From the NCBI GenBank assembly GCA_963930655.1, contig OZ005600.1, positions 15,317,501 to 15,381,500 on the forward strand: a stretch of DNA of 64,000 nt, written 5' to 3'. The stretch's first letter is position 1. The number at the start of each line of letters is the position of its first letter. This document shows positions 11,802 through 24,019 of the stretch, piece by piece. Position numbers and translations under genes: made by a program. The DNA is from Myrica gale (lineage: Eukaryota > Streptophyta > Magnoliopsida > Fagales > Myricaceae). The notes below the pieces were generated by a model, which did no database searches, had not been told where the DNA came from, and worked only from the letters and a program-made list of their open reading frames with translations.

Positions 11802-12286
11802 TGATGATATCAGGAAATCACCACAGTGCTCGGAAGCCTAATGATGTCCAGAATCACCACAATGCTCGAAATCCAAGTGAACCTGTAGGAATCACCGAGG
11901 GGGGTGGCCTCGGGTCCGGAGACTCCGACGACCAAGTTAGATCTAGAGAAGAAGTTTAGTATTAGGTAGGTAAAACTGGAGAGAGTATGAAGGAGAATAT
12001 CTGGTTATTTATATTGAGAGATAGTAGAGTCCCAAAATGGAGTTTAATAGTTTGTGCTTCAAGACTCCTATCGCGAGACTGCCTCCTGGAGGAGTTAGGC
12101 TATAGAGTTGTATTAGGAGAGTGTCACCAGCCATTCAAATATTCATGAGGAGTTTTCGGATGGTCAGACCTCTATGTGAGAGCGGGTATCGGATGTTGAC
12201 GTGCGGTCGACTACTCGAGGTTACTAACAAACTAATGAGCCCGAGCCCAAGTGGTCTGGTCAGGCCGAATATTTCACGGCCCATCA
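11802..12286 (-). repeat. 5' LTR of the Tat element
   Basis: On the minus strand it starts TGATGGGCCGTGAA and ends GATATCATCA, directly against the primer site. The matching TGAT...ATCA ends support both edges. The partner LTR was not found in the window. Confidence 0.65.
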
Positions 12287-14327
12287 ATTACCATATTTGA
12301 CTTAGAAAAAATGACTTTCGTGGCGCCACATGCAGAAGCGGTTTATACAGGACTAGTATAGGGAGGGTGCAAAGGGTTTGTTTGAAGGAGATCAAAGAGA
12401 GACAAGTGTGAAGTGTACTGCAAGGTCTTCTATTAGGATGTTTGTCTAGGATTTCTTTTCATGTAGGATATGGAAACCCATATATTTTGCCTACCCTCTT
12501 TTGCGCCTAAGTTAGCTGAGATTAGAAGCCTGTACCACAAGTCTGCTTCAACACTTATAATTACAAAGCGGACTTAAAAAGTTGGATATTGCTTAATTAC
12601 ACTACCACTGCATGTGGTATTGATCTGTGACAAATAGATCACTCGAGTATCAAAATCGATGTAGTTACTGGATTGAAAAAAAGTCTTAACGAAAAAAAAA
12701 ACTGATGCATGACATGGCGTTACCATCAATCCGCATGCATTGGACACGTGTATTAAAAATATAAAAGTAAATAAATAAAACAACAAATTGGACTAACTTA
12801 CAATGAAGTCAAACATTGCCAAATTCGAGGGAAGGGTGACCTAGCGAGACGTCATTGAGAATCTCTAATTGGATAGCTGTCAATAATACAAGGGTACTAG
12901 GTTTTTAGACACCTTGTCGACCAGTACTGAATCAAAGAGGTCAGTTTCTTGAATTGGACGACCGACTACCGAGGTGAGACTCTCCTAGGCCGACCCGAGC
13001 TGAGACTCGGTGTCTTCGGTCAGTTTTGACCGGTTGGTCACCATGAAATTCATCCTTTTCCTCCTATTTTTCTACCAATTTCTTAAAAAAAAAAAAAATT
13101 CCCTAATAGCAATAACCAACGGAAATCATAATTAATCACAAGTTGCAACGATTGCAATCGCACCAAACAACAAACATAAAATTCAAAACTATTCACAATA
13201 TTTACAGCACTGATTCAACAAAAAATTGAAACAACCAACAATAGAGAGAAATAGACAAAGTCTATTACATGTACCGAAACTAACAAAAATCATAAACATA
13301 TTGGTCCAAACAATCAAAATCAGCAACAGACTCAACGGATAGATCTAGTGAGAGAGCGAGAGTTTGTGACCGAGTGAGAGAGAACGATGTGAAGCCGTGA
13401 CCAAAAAAAGAGAAGAGCATGGAGACGACGGCCGAGAGCAATGGGAGAGGTGGCAATGACTAAGAGGAAAGGAGGCAAATGTTAGCAACTCCTAAACATG
13501 GTGTTTGTTTTCACAATTTTAACCCTCTAAAATTTTATCATTTTTACAAAAGTTTATTTCTTCTCTTCACTTTTTACTCCAACACTCCAAAATTTAAACC
13601 ATCACAAAATTTTACAAATAAACACCATTTACACATGTGGGGAGAGGGAGAGGGAGAGGGAGACTCTGGTCCCATTTGGGTGGATAGTTTTTCTTTCTTG
13701 GGAAAGAACTGCTCGATTCGGTTCGATCTCGGTTCATTGAGGCCCATAAACCGGGCCTCAACCAAGCACCGAACTGTAGCAATTTTTTGGGCCAACTTTC
13801 AGCTCCTTGTACTTAATAATCGAATGATGCTTTACTTGAGTGCAAGGAGTTGAAAGTTGTTGCGTCGTTGGAGAAAAGAGAAGTTAATATGCAACATGTG
13901 GTCGTTTTGGTAGCAACCTTGCAATTTCTTGGTGCTCATTATCAATACAAATAATTTATTAAGCATTAAGGGCCCAAACAAGATAAGGCCATAATTTTTT
14001 TTTTTTCTAAGCACAAGATAAGGCCATTAATCCAACGAAGAAGATCAAGGTTAATCAATATTCTCCCTCTAGCATCGGACACGTGTCATGAAACTGGTTG
14101 CCACCTCATCGGTACGTAAGGCTCATGCAACTCTGTGATGTGAATCAATTTCGCGCGTGGATTTATATCAGATTATATTGGTCTGCTCTGTTTTGTTTTT
14201 TGACCGGGACCAACCTGCACGTTCTTAATTCCGTAGGCACTTTCAAACAAGCGTTGAAGAGTGGGAGGCACGATCGAGATGCCGTCGGTAGTAGTCCCTC
14301 AAACATCCAATGAATAACGTGACGCCG
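12287..14327. other. intergenic, no gene recognised
   Basis: AT-rich DNA with an A run near 13085 and a short GAGAGG microsatellite at 13640-13663. The open frames (for example 13479-13853 on the plus strand) show no recognisable domain or coding bias. Confidence 0.6.
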
Positions 14328-14335
14328 CCAACAGG

Positions 14336-15552
14336 CAGTGGTGGAGCCAGGAGTGAAATTAATGGGGTAAACTTTCAAGGAAAAATGATAAAAAAAATTG
14401 TTTACTACGTAATGCAAAAAAATGTCTTAAGAGTTAAAATATCAAAAATTAAGGATTAAAAACACTAAAAATATTGAAATACACGTATTATACTATTTAC
14501 TGATACTGAGAGGTGGCAATTGGATCCTTTACATATTCTGAAAACGTTGCAAAATAGTTTCGTTCTCATTAGTTTCAAAAATTTCTCTCTCGATGTATAC
14601 CACCATACAATCATTTAGTCATTCATCTCTCATCTTATTATGCAGGTCAGTTTTGATAAATTTCATCGCAGAAAACATACTCTCAACGGTTGCAGTTGCA
14701 GTTGCAACTAGTAAGACCAATGTCAACTCAATAAGCAAATAAACCAATAGATATAGAGTATGTTTTATTGTCTTAACCATCGTCTTAACCATCTTCACGA
14801 TACAATAAGCACAGTGATAGAATTATTCACACAAAAAGTTTTGACTTCTTCCAAAGGTTCCAAGGGCATAGAGTTACTTCCCACCTTTACTATAGCTATC
14901 TTTTAGTGTGACAATTCTATTAACCACGAGCTTCTCAGGAGTGGAACCTCTATCAACAACAAAAAAAACCTGAAATTGAAAGGAGAAAATACATATTTGG
15001 TAAATGATAATGGAAAAAGAATTGGAACAAAAAGCTCAATTTTAACATTCACGTAACTATTCTACTCCCCTTACAAAATGAGAAAACAGAAAAATCGTAC
15101 ATCAAAATGCCCATTACGTGACTAAATTAAGTCAGGTTAGATTATATCAATGACTAAAATTTTGAAGAAATATATATGCAACCTGATCCAAATGTCACAA
15201 TGGAAAAGAAGTTTCACCTTTAGAGAAAGTCAATTAAAAACAAGTTAATATCATGGACATGCTTGAAAATTAAATTATGATAGTGGGAATAAAATGAAAT
15301 AACCAATGATTACAACAGACACCAATTATCAAGGACTCAGAAGAAGTATAGGAAATATTCGTTTCAAAATCAACAACAACGTAGACAAGTTAAGGTAGGA
15401 TGGACTGCTTGGGTCTTAAGGGGGCGGGCTGAATTTTCAGTGGGCTAAGGGGGGGAGGCCTGGAAAAACAAATATATTACGTGTAAAAAAACACATTTGA
15501 GGGGAGCCAACAGGGGCAATGACCCCTGTTCGCCCCCTTGCCTCCGCCTGTG
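14336..15552. mobile_element. non-autonomous hAT element, 8-bp TSD
   Basis: The 8-bp direct repeat CCAACAGG flanks the element exactly (14328-14335 and 15553-15560). Its termini are CAGTGGTGGAGCCAGG on the left and, read inward from the right, CACAGGCGGAGGCAAGG. These are imperfect hAT-type inverted repeats. Inside is a decayed transposase C-terminus on the minus strand. At 1.2 kb it is a deletion derivative. Confidence 0.88.
14519..14810 (-). pseudogene. hAT transposase C-terminal dimerisation region, decayed
   Basis: Minus-strand reading gives VATATATVESMFSAMKFIKT, then HNKMRDE, a TGA, LNDCMVVYIEREIF and ILQRFQNM. This is the hAT C-terminal dimerisation block in the form found in plant zinc-finger MYM-type (ZMYM1-like, DUF4371-associated) transposases. 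The family usually has Trp-Met where the TGA lies. Upstream, a nine-base repeat gives VKTMVKT. The catalytic core is missing. Confidence 0.75.
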
Positions 15553-15560
15553 CCAACAGG

Positions 15561-15720
15561 GCTATAGTCTAGTTAGTATCACTTTATTATATTCACTATC
15601 TCCCAAGTCAGGAATTCGAGCACTAACATAAGTTGAAAATATTACTTGCGAAAGTAAAATCTGACTTTGAGCCTAATGGATTATTTGAGATGTCTCAAAC
15701 CAAATATTCTGCGGTAGAGT
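15561..15720 (+). mobile_element. possible tRNA-derived SINE remnant
   Basis: Directly after the hAT TSD, TATAGTCTAGTTAGTATCAC resembles a pol III A box region, and AGTCAGGAATTCGAGCAC about 35 bp later resembles a B box. I could not define a tail or target duplication, so this is only a candidate. Confidence 0.3.
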
Positions 15721-17994
15721 TTGTCCTATGATCACACTAAAGAGGATTGTTTTGAGAATTTTTTGAAAATAGAGATCAATTAGAGTTTTATTTGATTTTG
15801 AGAAGAAAAAATAGTGAAAAATAAAATTTTATGAAAGTGAGTGAAAAAATAAAAGAGAAATGATTTGAATGAACGAGAAAGATCATATATTTGATAAAGA
15901 GAGAAAAATGATTTTGAAGTATATTATTAATAAAAATTTTGAATTAATTATATTTACCTTCAACAATTTTAGATGAATAAAAATCTCTTTTGAATTTACA
16001 AACACTAGTCACGTCGGGTGAATATTGACTTTTGTTGCCCTTCGTTGACTCAGTCAACTAGCTCCAGTAAAAATGTCGTTTGTCAGGGCATTGCTTTTGT
16101 ATCTCGTCACTTTTTCTTATTGAAAGTTGTCAGTTCCCTGGAAAAATCAAACAAAGAAGACTAGAATAAAGTAGTTGCACACGAAGTTGCATAGTCCGAG
16201 ACCAATGTGAACCTGAAACGGCCCCGCCGCTTGATTTCTATCATGTTCTGTTTTTTGTTTGGGCTAGTGTCCTGACTTCTAACATGTGATCGAAGATTTC
16301 TTGGATGCTTCATTTAAAGTTGATCAGGATCAGAAATTGAGAGGACATATATATAGGGCATCGTTAAAAAATGAGTTGATCTGCATGCAAATTGATTCTA
16401 CGTAGAGCCTTAGAGGGTAGGGGGAAACAGCTAAGTATTTGCATAAGCATTAGGATTAATGATCAAAATAATCCCTAAATTTTATACCCTTTTATCGATT
16501 TGATCTTTTTGTTTAATTTTGTCTTTTCCGTGCACAGTCAATTAACGGTGGGTCACGTCACCACCAATAATATATTCCCCCGATTTGAGCTTATCCTTTA
16601 ACTTGACTTGAGCTCCCTAGTCCTTACGATAGTCAACTGTACTATATACATGCTGAATTTCATAAATTCCAAAAAGATTAAATTTAGGCTTAATTATTTT
16701 TTCAGTTTTAATTCTACTCCTAAGAATCTATGAGATTATCTGCTTGTTCCAAAAAAAAAAAAGTTCTTCCATTCAAACACCAGCTACATGTATGCGATCT
16801 GTTTGACGAAAAATTGGTCACTAATATTAAGCGATTTGCGTTGAACGAATTCAGATGTCGAGCAATAATTAGTGGTGAGGCTTGTTTTTTCGTTAACGAC
16901 GTAGGAATATTCCGTTAGTCGTTAGTGTTAGGATTAATGAAAATAATAAATGTTTTGACATAAATAGTTAACCCCAATGACTTTCAAAAGAAAAATTAAA
17001 GTTAAGGGACTAAATTAGATAGAAAAGTTAAATCACACGGGAAGAACTGGCGGATTAATTATGTGTTAAATTTAAAATAATGATATTTATTTAAGTTTGC
17101 ATGGTTTGATCACTTCCTCTTGAATAACATAGTACTTATCCGAAAAACCACAAATTCTGATTAGAGTATTTTAAATTAAACCAAAATAATGGTGCAGAAG
17201 AAATTAATACACTCTTTCTTTACACATTTATCTTCTTTATCTTTTTCATTTAAAAAAAAATCAGTCCACTATAATATTATAATGGTCAAATGGAAAGAAA
17301 TTGCGTGATCTCTTCAAATATGATTGTACTCAATCGAATTTGAGGTCAAAACAATTTACCTCATGATAATATAAGATAAATGGATCAAAAAATAATAAAC
17401 TAATCTTCCTGTCAACATGACCGACCACCCCTTATTTCCCTCGTCATGACGACAGCTATCATGAGATTTTCTTTGTGCCAAACACGAGTTTGTTCCAATT
17501 AGGTTCTATTAAACTTACATTATTTTGGGAGGGTTTTCAAGATATCATCTTAAGGTCGCGAATCAAGGGAGGCCTTAGTGTATCCCTGCCCCAATTTCCA
17601 TGAAGTTTCAAAGAACCATGAAAGGTACTTGTCAAGTGCGCTTTCGGGTTATGTGACGCACACTAACGTTAACCTCCTGGTTATTGACTCCATCCGCGGA
17701 AGACCTACGTACACAGTGGGGCTTAATGGAACGACTTAAAAGTCCAAGTCCTTTGGTCGTCATAAAACAGATAGAAAAATGTTAATTTAGCCGCTATTCG
17801 TACAGTCCAATTCCCAAACTAGTAAAGTACAAGGTAATCCAAATTAAGGATAATTAAACTGCGCGATTCCAGTCCCATTCCCACCACCGCCACCCTTTTA
17901 TGCAGCGTCTGTTTTAAGAGGAAGCTACCTCCAGCGACGAAAGTTCATGACCAGCTGCTCTCAGGACTGCCAAAAGATCACGACCACTAGCTTC
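15721..17994. other. AT-rich intergenic DNA, no gene recognised
   Basis: No frame longer than about 62 codons has support. A phrase like TTAGGATTAATGA occurs at about 16451 and 16929, a weak dispersed repeat. No inverted termini with TSD were found. Confidence 0.6.
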
Positions 17995-18936
17995 ACTCAC
18001 TACAAGAAATAAGCTTTTAGGTGACAAAAATATGGGTGTCAAACCCGATTTTATCACCTAAAGTAGTTTTTTCCTGTCAAAATATTAATTTCGTCACCAA
18101 ATATCGTATAGGAACCACAATACCGTCCGGACCCTCAAAAACCCGTTCGGACGTACTTTAGGAATGGCGACATACACCAGTCACCAATGAGTGACGGTAA
18201 AAATCATCACAAAAAAATAAATATCGTCCGGACTATGTACTGGGTGACAAATTGCAAATCGTCTTAACTGAGTGACAATTCGAATCGTCACAATTTTTCA
18301 AGCAACGTCCGAACAACCCAAAAAGGTCGTCCGAATGCTTAAGTCAGATTCTTTTTCCCATACGTCCAGACCAAAATCCAGTCCAGACGGGTAAAGTTCT
18401 AGATTCATTTCAAATCTATCAAAATATTTAATGACGTTAAATTTGATTGGGCTACGTGTGGAGTAGAAACACGTTCGGACTCTTATAAAGTACGTTCGGA
18501 TGTGTTCGAGAGACGTTTAGACTTTGTCAAGACCACAAACTCATTCTCCTCTCTTAATCTTTTCTCTCAAACACTCTCTCGTCTCTCAAACTTTTCTCCC
18601 AATGACTTCTCATTCAAGATCTCTCAAACAACATTCAGGTAAAAAAATTTCCATAAATTTGCTTCTTAAGTTCATATATTTTAATTCAATAACATCCGCT
18701 ATTTAATTTGTTAGTTGTTTTCGTTGACTAAATTAAGTTGTTTTGGTTCGGTTCGTCGAAATACCATTTGGATGGTGTTAAACACAGTCCAGACTCTTTT
18801 TCTAAACGTCCGGAGCGTTGTTCACAACGCGCGGACTGTTATGAGTCAGTTCGGACGGTATACAATTTAAACGATGCATTTTAATTTTCATTCGAACGTT
18901 TTTGATATGGGTCAGACGGTTTTTTCTAGGTTGACA

Positions 18937-19301
18937 ATGGAACACTCAGGAAGAGATTTTTCCAATATCGGGAGACAGACAGAGCGACCAGCTTGGGCGG
19001 ACGCCTTTTTAGTGGAGTTAAGGGAGAGTATTCGAGAAATAGTGATGTTGACACTTTCGTTGTGTATGACGCTCCAATGCCGTTTGACTGGTCTAGAGAC
19101 CAAACGTAAGAGCTCAATATTATGAGGAGGGAGCTGTTCTCCGTGAGAGAGAAATTGTCTGAGTTGTCTCGATCTGTCCATACCGTTCTGATACAGCAAC
19201 AGACACTCGTCCAACGAGTGGATAAAATGGAGGAGCATTTGGCGCATGTTCGTGATGCCCTCGATTTAGATCTGGACAAGCCAACAATCGATTTGGACTA
19301 G
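18937..19301 (+). pseudogene. CACTA family A gene 1, small coiled-coil protein, frameshifted
   Basis: The start is MEHSGRDFSNIGRQTERPAW, matching the start of the copy at 28052. The frame then runs through VELRESIREIV and CRLTGLETK before about 28 bp missing relative to copy 2 shifts it. The remainder (MRRELFSVREKLSELSRSVH, then HVRDALDLDLDKPTIDLD) is present in another frame and ends at TAG. Heptad-like Leu spacing and the acidic end suggest a small coiled-coil protein. I do not recognise the family. Confidence 0.6.
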
Positions 19302-21076
19302 TTTCCTGTTTATGTTTTATTAGTATTAATTATTTACATATCGTTTAAAAGACCGTCTCAAGCTTGTACTTGACATTATCATCGTATTTTTCGTTCGGTA
19401 TTTGGATTATTTTTTATATTTTAAATTAGTTTATATTCTTTCACTTGATAAAATTTAGTACAATTTAAAGGGATAATCAGTAAGATTAAATAGGCTACTG
19501 GTACAAGTGTTATGTAAATAGAACAGATAGTGTAATTAATTGTTTCCAATTTTAATTTAATTAACTGAAATTAATTTTCTTCACTTATTTAAATTAGCAA
19601 ATCAGACGTTCAGACTACAACCATAACGTCGGGACTACATAACAAATAAGCGTTCGAACATAGAGGGATAGGGCCAGAACTTTTATAATTAGGCGACACC
19701 ATTGGAACGGAGGAGTAAAACGTCCAGACTTCTATGTAACTGTCGCATGGTTTACACGTGTTTACGTTACAAGATAGCGGGAAACAGTTGTGCACTCCGA
19801 ACGTGTTCGGATGTCTGCGTCAGCCAATGGTGTGATGTCATGTCGCGCGGTTTAGAAGTAATTAAGTTCTAACGTCTACAACAAGTCCGGACGTATTTAG
19901 TGTGCCGAACCGTTTTGAAACAGTTTAAATTTTGGCATTTAATACGCGTGCATTATTTGGGATACGGGTGAAAACTTACCCGTCCGAACTGTTAATATAG
20001 GGTTTAGACTGATATTTAACCGTCGAAAGGTTTACACGTGTTTATTTTACAATATGATGGGAAACAGTTGTTAACGTCTGCACGTTTATTAAGAGTTCGG
20101 ACGTGTGGGTCAGCCAAACGTGCGGTGCCACATGGCGCGGTTTAGAAGTACACAAGTTCGAACGTCTAAAAGCAGTCTGAACGTATTTAGTATGTCGAAC
20201 CATTTGAAACGGTTTACATTTTTGCATTTAATACGCGTGCGTTGATTGGGCCACGTGTTTAAATTGACGTTCAGACTGTTAGTGTAAGGTTCGGACGGAG
20301 GGACGAGTTTTGACAAAAGCCGATCAGTTTGGCATTTTCATAACAAATTATTCATCTCTTCAAAATCTCACAGCTCTCAAATCTTGACCTAATAATATTC
20401 TTTCGAAGCTCTAATCTCATTAAGGTATGTTTTTTTTCTTTTGACATGATTTTAGCCGTAAAAATTTCATTTTTTTATATTTTTACATATAGATTTTCAA
20501 TTCTATTTTTTGCATTGTACATTATGTTTTTTGATTGGTTTTTACGTAGAAATTGATTGTGTTAATTGTCAGCATTGTTTTGAGTATGATAGTTTGTGTT
20601 TTTGGGCGTGTATGGTGGTGGAGGTACGCTGCCATGGTTGGTAACCCGACAGTGACACAGCGTCAAGACTTTTACGTTAGAGTCTGGCCCCATATCTCAG
20701 AGTCCGGACCCTTACCTTAGAGTTCAGCATTTTAAATTTTAAAGTCCAGACTTTTACATTAAGGTCTGGACGCTTATGTTATACGTATGGACTTTTACGT
20801 TAGAGGCCAAAAACATCGGAAGAACACGTTGTCGTTTATTGGTTGTCCGGACTTAATGTTGAGGACGTTCGGACTAGTTTATTTATGTTGGGACGTATTA
20901 GCATCGTTACATCGTGTTGAATTCAGTCCGGACGTTTTAAGATTGAAATTTAATTCAGTCCAGACGATATTATTATTCTTCGGTTATACGTCCGGACGTT
21001 AAAATGTTTTGGTTTGGACGTTTTTTGTTGCTTCGGACGCCTTTGTAACACTTCAGTGCTTTTGTAGATTTTAAAA

Positions 21077-22036
21077 ATGAGCAAGCGTGCACGTACGAGC
21101 GGGCAAGCTGAAATGGAACAATATTCTGGTTCCACCTTATCATTGGACCAACATATAGCGACAATATTTTGTTTTACGACATTACTTTTGAGGGTCGGAC
21201 GCTTCCGGAGGTGGTAGAGGACATTGGTTGGCTTCCACTTATTCATAGGACCGGGTATGCATCGAAGAACTTGGTGCGGGAATTCTATTATGCTATTTTG
21301 TGGGCGACGGACGTCAAGCGCCTAGTATGGAGGTCACAGTCCGTAATGTTTCGATCGTATTCTCGTCGGACGAGTTGACAAGATTCTTAGGGTACGAGCG
21401 GGATTTGACAGCTTTCCCAAACCTACCGATGAGCATGGAGGGTCGGCCAACTAAGGCCGAGGTATTCCAGACCATGTTGGGGGCTGATACAACGATTTTG
21501 GACTGAGCCTATATGGTACACGGGTAGCTGCGTCTTTTTTGGCGGATCATGCACCTGATCTTATGCTCCGCTATCGACCCGAGGAAGCACACTACGGAGT
21601 TGTCTTATATCCAGGCGGAGTTATTATACATGGTCATTGTTCGGGGGCTAGCTGTTGATATGATATCGTACATTTATCAGTTCGTTCGTACGGAGGACCA
21701 AAAGACGGATGCTACTACTTCATTGCCGCACGAGATTCTGCTGACCCAGTTCTTGCACTCCTTACTGGTACCTGAGGGTGCTGACGAGCCCAGGGCCCTT
21801 CCACTTGGGTGTATTAACGAGACAACGCTCTCCAAATCGATGGCCCAGACACGCCGAGCACTGAATATGGCTCGGGCTGTTAAAGTCAGACGATAGGAGC
21901 AGCCTGCGGTGGCGAGGGAGCAGCAGGATCCTGGACTGAGCTCGACCCAGGGATTTGACACAGAGCGACCTGGTTGGATGGAGGACATGATGACACAGCT
22001 GACAGCGCGGATGACATCGGCTAGAGCGACCTGGTT
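21077..22036 (+). pseudogene. CACTA family A gene 2, Transposase_32-like protein, broken
   Basis: A start at 21077 reads MSKRARTSGQAEMEQY. After a frameshift the frame continues YSDNILFYDITFEGRTLPEV, then LVREFYYAILWATD, VRNVSIVFSSDELTRFLGYE, and WRIMHLILCSAIDPRKH followed by AELLYMVIVRGLAVDMISYI. The pattern (LVREFY block, V-R-x-V-x-F block before RFLG, then a hydrophobic helix with ELSY..AELLY) is that of the Pfam 'putative plant transposon protein' domain (PF20167), known mainly from computed plant proteins. Lesions include a frameshift near 21310, a TGA at about 21505 and a TAG at 21895. The 3' third is deleted at the filler junction. Its molecular role is unknown. Confidence 0.6.
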
Positions 22037-22868
22037 GTACACACATCAGAGCGAGGTCCTTCCAACGCGCTAGAGCGTTATTAGTAAGTAATAAATTTAT
22101 ATTTTTAATATTTATTATTTAAATAAATGTCTCGGTATTTTAATATGCATGTTCTATATTTATTTTGTGGTACAGAAAAATCAAGAATCTGATGAAATTA
22201 GTCCTTCGTTGCTTTATAAAAAGACGCATACTACTAAAGAATGCATGTGGACTTCAGAAGATACACGAGAAAATTTTGTAAGTTGTAACATTAGTGTTAA
22301 TGATGCATTCGTATGTTTTAATGTTTCATATGTATTATTTTTATCTTCTTTTCTAATTTTGTAGGAAAAAATGAAGGCGTTATAGTTGTCGCACGAGTCA
22401 GAAGGAAAGTCATACACCAAAGTAGAGATCTTCACTGAGGTGTTAGGGACGAAAGCGGGTTATGTACGAGGTTTAGGCCGTTCAGTACGATCTGTTGGAT
22501 TATCTTCATCAGCATCGTCCGTTGATTTGTCTCGGAGATTGGAAGAGGCCAGATTACAGATTGAGGAGATGAAGGCCAGACAACTGGAATATGAAGCGCT
22601 TCTGGTCAAGCGGTCAGATATGGAGCAGACGATGCGAGAGAATCTGCAGATGATGTAGGAGCAACAACGGAAGAAAGACGAAGAGCTGATGAAGATGGTG
22701 GCAGAGCAGCAACGGAAAAAAGATGAAGAGCACCAGAAGATGCTGCAGGAGCAGCAAAGGAACCTAGTGGAACAACAAGAACAGAGGATGCAACTAAAGG
22801 CGGAGTAGATGCGTGAGCAGCTGATGGAGCAGATCAGACAAATGCAATCTCGTTCGACACCCAAATGA
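22036..22868 (+). pseudogene. CACTA family A gene 3, Ptta/En/Spm protein, 3' exons only
   Basis: The last exons of the gene seen complete at 32446-34140. The piece before 22082 is cut by the internal deletion. An exon at about 22174-22275 reads KNQESDEISPSLLYKKTHTT and has a good GTAAGT donor. The last exon, after an AG near 22364, carries GKSYTKVEIFTEVLGTKAGY, then a coiled-coil tail. A TAG interrupts it after KAL and after QMM. The final stop is at 22866-22868. The domain is the plant transposase Ptta/En/Spm family (PF03004), a subterminal-repeat binding partner in En/Spm systems. Confidence 0.65.
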
Positions 22869-22896
22869 AAATTTGGGTAGATTATTGTATTTTATT

Positions 22897-23568
22897 ACTT
22901 TGTCAGTACTTTTCGATTATGTATTTTATTTACTTTTAATAACGATTGTATATTTGTAGATATTTTATTCTATCTACAGCAGCGAATATCTTTATATTTA
23001 TATTATTTAATAAATTTTAATTAAAGTAATTCAAATATATTGAAACACGTTCGGACGGTTTACAACATCTGGTTCGCACGGAGAGTTTTTGTTGCTATTG
23101 TGCTCACGCATTACTATCCGTCTGCACATTTTGCTTTAAATTCTCTAGTTCGAACGGTGTCTATCCAGTCCCCACGGTCTGTAATATAAGAAATCGTCCG
23201 AACTGTACCGCTTTACGTTCGCACGTTTTACTACTTTGTCAGTACTTATCGATTATGTATTTTATTTACTTTTAATAACGATTGCATATTTGTAGATATT
23301 TTATTCTATCTACAGCAGCAAATATCTTTATATTTATATTATTTAATAAATTTTAATTAAAGTAATTCAAATATATTGAATAACGTTCGGACGGTTTACA
23401 TCATCTGGTTCGCACGAAGAGTTTTCGTTGCCAGTGCGCACGCATTACTATCTGTCCGCATATTTTGCTAGTCCGAACGTGTCTATCCAGTCCCCACGGT
23501 CTGTAATATAAGAAACCGTCCGAATGTACCGCACTACGTTCGCACGTTTTCTACGTAAACGGAGTCCA
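22897..23568 (+). repeat. 336-bp tandem duplication in CACTA copy 1
   Basis: Two near-identical units begin ACTTTGTCAGTACTT at 22897 and 23233, a period of 336 bp. Copy 2 has a single unit starting near 34171. The unit spans the 3' untranslated region and part of the subterminal repeats. Confidence 0.9.
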
Positions 23569-24019
23569 AACTGTATACTTAAAGGTTCGCACGGACATTT
23601 TAGATGACAAAAAAAAGTTCTTCATAATGAAACTAAGGTGCGGATGTCTTCCCAAATGAGTCCGGACCGTTGTAAATGACCGTGCAGACTGAGATATACA
23701 ACAGTGCAGACGTTTATTGCTTGACAAAATATATTTCATCACATTGGACTAATCGTTTACATGAGTTGTGCGGACGTATAAAGATAACGTTCGCACAACT
23801 CATGTGAATAGATGGACTGTAGTGGACATGACGATTTTGAATTTCGTCAGTATGGCACCAAACCGCTCGGATGAGTTTAAAACACGTCTGAACGGTTTTG
23901 AGTGACAGAACACGAAATTCGTCACCTAAAATATTGTCTGACGGGACCTGATTTGTCACCCAAAACCTTAGGTGACGAAATTTGTACTTCACCCAAAGTG
24001 TTTTTTTCTTGTAGTGACT

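Larger units (their letters stand above)
9592..12286 (-). mobile_element. Tat-lineage Ty3/gypsy remnant without pol
   Basis: From right to left: a 485-bp LTR (TGATGG to ATCA), a primer site of tRNA-Arg-like form, a gag start, gag domains with a zinc-knuckle-type region, then unassigned DNA and a tandem-repeat block. Protease, RT and integrase are missing, and no second LTR is seen. Tat-clade elements (Ogre, Retand) often carry tandem repeats in the 3' untranslated region, which fits the block at 9676-10018. The left limit is set only by the adjoining copia LTR. Confidence 0.7.
17998..24016 (+). mobile_element. CACTA element, family A copy 1 (6.0 kb, deletion derivative)
   Basis: The left end is CACTACAAGAAATAAGC and the right end, read inward, is CACTACAAGAAAAAAAC. 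The 3-bp TSD ACT lies at 17995-17997 and 24017-24019. Subterminal DNA repeats GGTGACAAA and GTCACC words. GTCCGGAC, GTTCGGAC and CGTCCGAAC words recur all through the non-coding parts. Three decayed genes lie in one direction: coiled coil (18937), Transposase_32-like (21077) and the tail of a Ptta/En/Spm gene (22036-22868). Compared with copy 2 it lacks about 2.7 kb in the middle and has a 336-bp tandem duplication near its 3' end. No TNP2-type transposase is seen. Confidence 0.93.

Noticed and set aside
22460..22864. Cys-rich minus-strand frame, 134 codons (and its twin at 33717-34154)
   Set aside because: It is the reverse reading of the Gln/Met/Glu-rich coiled-coil tail of gene 3, which produces Cys and Ser runs on the other strand.
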